Shown here: positions 58,942-64,000 of the stretch, in pieces
Numbering within the stretch: the stretch's first letter is position 1
Layout of the letters: the number at the start of each line of letters is the position of its first letter
Program-made: the position numbers and the translations under genes
Notes under the pieces: generated by a model
Told to the model about the DNA's origin: nothing
The model's input: only the letters and a program-made list of their open reading frames with translations
Databases searched by the model: none
Origin: Urophycis tenuis
Taxonomy: Eukaryota > Chordata > Actinopteri > Gadiformes > Phycidae
DNA length: 64,000 bases
Assembly: GCA_036785325.1 (NCBI GenBank)
Contig: JAXIVH010000008.1
Span: forward strand, 9,838,395 to 9,902,394
Direction: 5' to 3'

Positions 58942-59060
58942 AGAGTTTTGGTCTAGACCTGCTCTATATGGAAAGTGTCTTGAGATAACTTCTGTTATGA
59001 ATTGGCACTATATAACTAATTATATAATTGAATATAGATAGAATATAGATAGAATAATTA
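58942..59060 (+). repeat. 3' half of the interrupted dispersed repeat
   Basis: AGAGTTTTGGTCTAGACCTG, CTCTATATGGAAAGTGTCTT and GAATTGGCACTATATAACTA form the right part of the repeat at 53960-54131. A related tail (GCATATTGAGACAACGTGTG, TTTGGCACTATAGATAAAAC) occurs near 35677. Confidence 0.7.
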
Positions 59061-59532
59061 TTAATTTGATTGAATTGAACACACAATCCACTGTTCCCAC
59101 AAGATTTCCTTGCAATTGAATCCATCTTTTCAAACTTGTACTATGCTTTATATGTTAGACTATTCACTAAAGAGTACAGTGCGTTTTAATTTGTTATGTT
59201 TATTGAACACAAAAATAAAAATAAAAACGAATAACCCCCATTTCCCTTCACCCCCCTGTCCAGGGTATACACATTACAAGAGATTTTGTGATTCAGTTGG
59301 AGAGTCAGTATTCTTCCACATTGTCTACATGTTTGACTGAAACTGGTACATATTTACATTTTGAGGGGGGGATTGCTTGGGACATGCTACATGAAAGTGA
59401 GACGGCCTGACAGGGTTTCATGATCGTCACCACATTAAGAAACCCGACAAAAATGTTTGTGTAACAAGCAGATCAGACACATCATTAGCTACTGTCACTG
59501 GTGTGCTGTTACAAAATAAACTCCCTTCCAAT
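59061..59532. other. Likely 3'UTR of the DENN-domain gene
   Basis: No exon seen. A minus-strand AATAAA candidate is at 59199-59204, about 330 bp after the stop codon at 59533. Confidence 0.45.
59199..59204 (-). terminator. Candidate poly(A) signal of the DENN-domain gene
   Basis: TTTATT on the plus strand reads AATAAA on the minus strand in the expected 3' position. Confidence 0.4.
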
Positions 59533-62500
59533 TTACTCTGCAGCTCTTCTCCATGCCTTCTTCTCTGTCTCTTTCTTCTTTTCTTGATATTCTGCAATTT
59601 TTCTGCAGAAGAAACCTGCAACAACAAATTGAACAGTTGGTCAATGTTGCAGATATTAAAAGTTGAAGTTACATTTCGTCACCTTCCTGAAATAATAGCC
59701 CAAGTCATTCTTTCAGGTTTTTTTTAAATTAAATGAATTCAATTATCTATTCATTGATCCATTATACTACAGGGGTAGAATCACAGGATGAGGTGGCTAG
59801 CATCATGAGGAGAGGATCTAGGCAAACATTTTTGTAAAAAAATGACATGGGCCATTATTTTACGAAGGTGGCAATTTATTGATTCAATGGTCTAAATTGT
59901 ATTAAACAATACAATACAAAAAACCATGAAAACCTAATTTTAACTTCTCCCCTCCCCACAGCTGCTGCTGTGTCTAGAGTTAGCATTGCCTCCATTTCTA
60001 ACTCTAGCCTTGGTAAACCAAGAGGTCCCACAACAACAACACAAATATACATTTTTAATTAGACATTGACTGCTAGACTGCTATTGTACCAATGCAGAGT
60101 CTGAAAGCAACTATTATACTATCATCATATGACTTTGAGTAAAAGATGCATTGCCTAAAACTACATGTTGAATGATATTCTAATATTATATAATGTTGGA
60201 GACTACCATAACATGACATTGCTTTTGATATGCTGCGCATGTTTATTGATTGATTGATGAGTATTTTGCTTGTAATTGTCGAGCGGGTCGCCACGTGGGT
60301 GACACCCACCGGGTGATATGGTAAGGTGGTGGGATGGTGTAGCGAAGGGACAAGGCAGTCCCCCCACCCGGTCTCGAACTCGGGTCTCCGGGGCACCGAA
60401 CCAGCAACTTGACCGCAACGCCAAAGAGGCAGGCTCTTTGGCATGGCAGCCAGAGCGCATGGTCAACTGTGGTGACGGAACTCCGTCACAGATGGTAAGG
60501 TGCTTCTCCAACAACAAACCCTGGGTTACCCCTGAGCTAAAGACTCTGATGAATGAGAAGAAGAGGGTCCTTCAGATCAGGGGACAAAGAGGAGCTGAGG
60601 AGAGTCCAGCGCGACCTGGACTAAGGGAGGGCAAAGACTGCTACAGGAGGAAGATGAAGAACAGACTCTACCAAAACAATGTGCTGCTGCACAGACCCCT
60701 CTCCCACCAGGGGGAGCCTGGAAGCACTGTGAGGGTCCTGTTCTTTGACTTCTCCAGTGCTTTCAACACCATACAACCATCTCTCCTCAGGGTTAAGATG
60801 GAGGGAGCGGGAGTGGACTCCAAAACTGGTGGCCTGGATGACAGACTACCCCACCAACAGACCCCAGTAGGTGAGGCTCCGTGACTCTGTGTCTGATATG
60901 CTGGTGTAACTAAAAGTGTGTGTTGCAAATTGCAATACAAACCTTCATTGGAAGCCGGTCGTCCCTCTACTTCTTGAATAAAGACATCAAACATCTGGGT
61001 ATTTATGAAGTCGGTGACAAATTGACGGTGAGACTTGTGCTCTACTGACTTAAGGAAGGCCTTCCTTTGAAAGGTTCCAGGCTGTTGGCGTTTACTGCGC
61101 TTCACGTGGGCTGAGTAGTGACCCACTGTCTGGACGAAGAATGAAACAAAGGCCTCAGAGACCAATGTGTTTAACTCCTCTGGTGCTGAACAGACAGACA
61201 GACAGAAATACTTTAATGATCACAGAGGGAAATTGGTTTTGTTACAAATACTCCAGTTGAATGGTAAAATGGTCAAAGTGAATGGTAGAATGGTAAAAGA
61301 ACAGGAAATGTATGCAAAGTTAAAATTAAAAGGGACTGGATAACTTAAAGTGAATGGAACATAAATCTGAAATGTTATTAAAGGCTATCAAGGTGATTAT
61401 CAAGCATCTGAAGATTTTGTTCCAAGAAATCCTAACCCTGGACCCTGAACACTCAATTAAAATGGCAAATAGATTGGTGAAATGTATGCAGCCGTATATG
61501 TTTGACCCTCAGTAAGACTCAGTGTTACATGGAGCCTGCTGTAGTTTCGCAATGTTGAAGGATATTCACTCACATCGCAGGGAAATCTTTTCTATAAATG
61601 TTTATATTGTGGTCCACAATTTTGGAAAATGAGCTTTGTCGCATCAGATGCTTCCCCATAAATCAAAGATAGTAAGGTAAAATAAGGCTTAAATAAGGTA
61701 ATGTATAAAAAGCAGGAAGACAGTTCAGTTGCCTTGGTTTCCGTAGTAAATGAGTACACAAATCTAGCCGACAAGTCCAAGACTTTTGAAACATAATCGT
61801 CTTAATACTAGACACAGATTCTACACAGTATATAGCAGTGAAAACAACACCATCATAACATACATCTTCTGACAGAATGAATCTGTCATAGCCCACAACT
61901 ATTGATTCTATGCTTGTTTCCTGAACTTTCTTTTCTCCAGAACATATTGACACATGCATCATTACACTCTGAACTTCCCACAACAAGAGGAAGACAAAAA
62001 AAATGTAGTAATGGCTCCATTACTACATTTTTTACGCAAGATAATGGTGTTTACAATCTAGGTTTAGAATCATGCAAGACAATCTGTGAATTGCTTATCC
62101 TATAACCTAGCCTCATGTCATAGTTCTGGAGTGGAGTAATGGTGGAGTAATATTTATAGTGATGATGCATTTGTCATTTGAGCTCTCTTTCATTAGCTTC
62201 TGTGGAGCTGGGCAGCTAGAGAAGTGTAAGAGAATGTTTGGAAACATGGAAATTACATTAACTTACTAGAATTGTCTTTCCTGGCACAGAGAGCTTCCAG
62301 TAGCTGGTTTTGGAGCTTCTCAGGGAGTATAGAGTCCTCATCTCCAATCTGAGGAATAGTAGGAGGGGAGTTTATATTTGAACTTGTACACATACATACA
62401 CATATATATTCTGAGATACTATTCCGGGAGCACATCATACCCTTGGACTTAAGCCATTTTAAGACTTAACATTTTCACTAGCTCCTAGCTTAGAAAATGA

Positions 62501-64000
62501 CAAGGATAGCGATCGGGGTGTATATAGCCGCAAACCACAACCATTGTAGTTGAATATAGCAATTTCTCTAGAAGGGAATTGTTGAATTCATGTTCAGGTT
62601 GTTTAGTGTGTGTTGGTGTGCGTAACCAAATTTGACATGTACACTTTTTTGAATCAGTGATTAATGTACGATATCTCCTGATTATAGCTGTACAATGCAA
62701 ATTAACATGAAACATGCTTGGCCTCACTGTGACATACGTATATCAAATATATTGGGTAGAATGTTATGGTTATAACAGTTACATTTAAAATTGCATAATT
62801 GTAATATCAGGCCTTATAGTGCTACATTCAATATACTAACCTATTTTTCCTTTTGTTATTTGTTACATGAACAGAAGGCTCATCTAGCCTGATTAGTAAA
62901 CTTCTATGATTGTGCACAAAAAAATACATTAAACAATTAATTAAATCATAGACCTACACAATTTCACACAATTCCAATGAAGAATTTGATTGTTATCACA
63001 ATATTCTTGTTTGCAATTTCACATCCATATTTGTACTCTAGGTCTTTGATTTAAGGGGCAGATAGCAGCACGAAAGACAAGTGAGAGTATGAGTGGAGGG
63101 GGACTTGGGGAATCGGTTTGCGTATTCTGCCATCTACTGAACAAACACAGTTTGTTCAATATTTTTTGTTACAGAATAAAGAGATCCATGACGTTTTACT
63201 CACGCGTGTCAAAAATCTTTCCTTCCCTTTGGATGACAAATCTACAATCAGCATCTGTTAAAAGGAGGGTAACAGGGAAAATCATCAGAGGCTGATGCTA
63301 TTCACACATAACACAAACAGAAAAACATATACTGTATATCACTATGGAGAATCTCACAAAGTGTCAACTCACATCCTCAACATCGCTCATGTTGATTACA
63401 TTTTCCAGCATGTTTTGCTGTACACCTAGCAAGTAAGGTGTGGGAGCCATGACAACCTCCATCAGCACTTTGGGTACAATCGAGATGAAGGTATGCTGCC
63501 ATGTGAATGGGTCTAGCAGCGCAGCAACAGCATGGAGTACCTTCGACAACGTACTAAAGACAAGGTTCATTGTTACTATACAGTTTATTATCCTGTTTAG
63601 TATTATGCATATTGTGATCTCTAATCATTTATTGAAAGGTAAAATATGCATGGGTTGCAATTTCAAGCTAGCTCCAGTACAAAAGTCCCTCCGTTCGCTC
63701 CTCACCCCTCACTCCCCTATACTTTCTGCAAATGCCGCCACCTTTCAGGCTATAGAGTCAGAGCAGTTAACATAGACCACTGTAGTCTTAAAGTGAGCGT
63801 CAGCATGAGGTTTTAGAGTATTTTTGCATATTCAACCTTTAACCAAAATGATTAGAAATATTCATATGACTTGTAAATATACCTAAGTTCTTCAGCAACA
63901 AAAACAATGTGTCGTTCCATTACAGTTGAAGCAAAGACCTGTATGATCTCTTGGTTGGAAAGGTAGTGGAAAAGTATTTGAAAGTCCACATGTTCCAACC
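59533..64000 (-). CDS. DENN-domain protein of DENND2 type, C-terminal exons
   Basis: Exons in transcript order: 64000 (cut by the window)-63883, 63553-63373, 63254-63204, 62348-62267, 61185-60939 and 59602-59533 (TAA at 59533). Phases agree. DENND2 proteins are GDP/GTP exchange factors for Rab9-type GTPases. Family blocks are QVFASTVMERHIVFVAEELS, TLSKVLHAVAALLDPFTWQH with TFISIVP, MAPTPYLLGV (cDENN), MLIVDLSS, IGDEDSILPEKLQNQLLEAL and the dDENN part FVSFFVQTVGHYS and FVTDFINTQMFDVFIQE. The last exon encodes a Lys/Glu-rich tail ending KKAWRRAAE. The donor of the penultimate exon is ambiguous: GTATTG (exon edge 60939) gives this tail; GTTTGT (edge 60943) would give another frame. Which DENND2 paralogue cannot be told. 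The penultimate intron holds a LINE fragment. Confidence 0.85.
60255..60460 (-). mobile_element. tRNA-like SINE head in antisense
   Basis: On the minus strand GCCCCGGAGACCCGAGTTCG followed by AGACCGGG resembles a box B region, upstream of CCCACGTGGCGACCCGCTCG. It is followed on the plus strand by LINE coding remains. Tentative. Confidence 0.4.
60500..60885 (+). pseudogene. L2/Rex1-like LINE reverse transcriptase fragment, internally deleted
   Basis: The plus-strand frame reads NNKPWVTPELKTLMNEKKRV and later VRVLFFDFSSAFNTIQPSLL, the typical pre-RT and RT motif A of fish L2-type LINEs, but the intervening region of several hundred bases is missing. It sits in the last intron of the DENN-domain gene. 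Confidence 0.8.
61193..61260 (-). mobile_element. LINE-type 3' end with (CAGA)n tail
   Basis: (CAGA)n then AAATACTTTAATGATCACAG and AGGGAAATTGGTTTTG is a fish retroposon end in antisense, ending only 8 bp upstream of the acceptor of exon 61185-60939. Same family as 49636-49690. Confidence 0.6.

Overview
The window is vertebrate nuclear DNA, almost certainly from a teleost fish. It holds spliced genes with GT-AG introns, very dense (CA)n/(TG)n/(CT)n microsatellites, and many fish-type transposable elements: TTAA-flanked MITEs, hAT elements with 8-bp target duplications, L2-like LINE ends, tRNA-derived SINEs and a restriction-like-endonuclease LINE. No tRNA, rRNA, CRISPR array or viral gene was recognised. 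Gene models below come from reading exon boundaries by eye and checking reading-frame phase at every junction.

Layout. (1) 1-13672, plus strand: the last eight coding exons of a copine, best match copine-9. Its introns carry a minisatellite, a SINE, a purine-rich tandem array and two MITEs. (2) 13673-17999: copine 3'UTR and intergenic DNA with two TTAA MITEs placed end to end. (3) 18000-24818, plus: a complete ten-exon zxdc-like gene with ten C2H2 zinc fingers and an acidic/His/Ser-rich tail. (4) 26222-32941, minus: a thirteen-exon cfap100 (CCDC37) gene, tail-to-tail with zxdc, as I recall the human 3q21 order. (5) About 33-54 kb: a transposon-dominated block. It contains a decayed multi-exon hAT element (34774-41920) with a second inverted-repeat element carrying a THAP-domain gene inserted in it, a 3.3-kb hAT (45969-49288), a three-level nest of MITEs (about 50.1-51.4 kb), and a small unassigned minus-strand gene-like region (51876-53250). 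(6) 54132-58941: a 5'-truncated and a full-length copy of one LINE in a seamless head-to-tail tandem. The full copy has an intact 1086-residue ORF. (7) 59533-64000, minus: the 3' exons of a DENN-domain gene of DENND2 type, running off the right edge.

The host genes look functionally unrelated: calcium-dependent membrane binding (copine), transcription (ZXDC), ciliary axoneme (CFAP100) and Rab GEF activity (DENN). The most unusual material is the mobile DNA: the LINE tandem, which fits template jumping during target-primed reverse transcription and sits inside another dispersed repeat; the THAP-gene-bearing nested element; and a near-perfect 99-bp-arm palindrome in a cfap100 intron.
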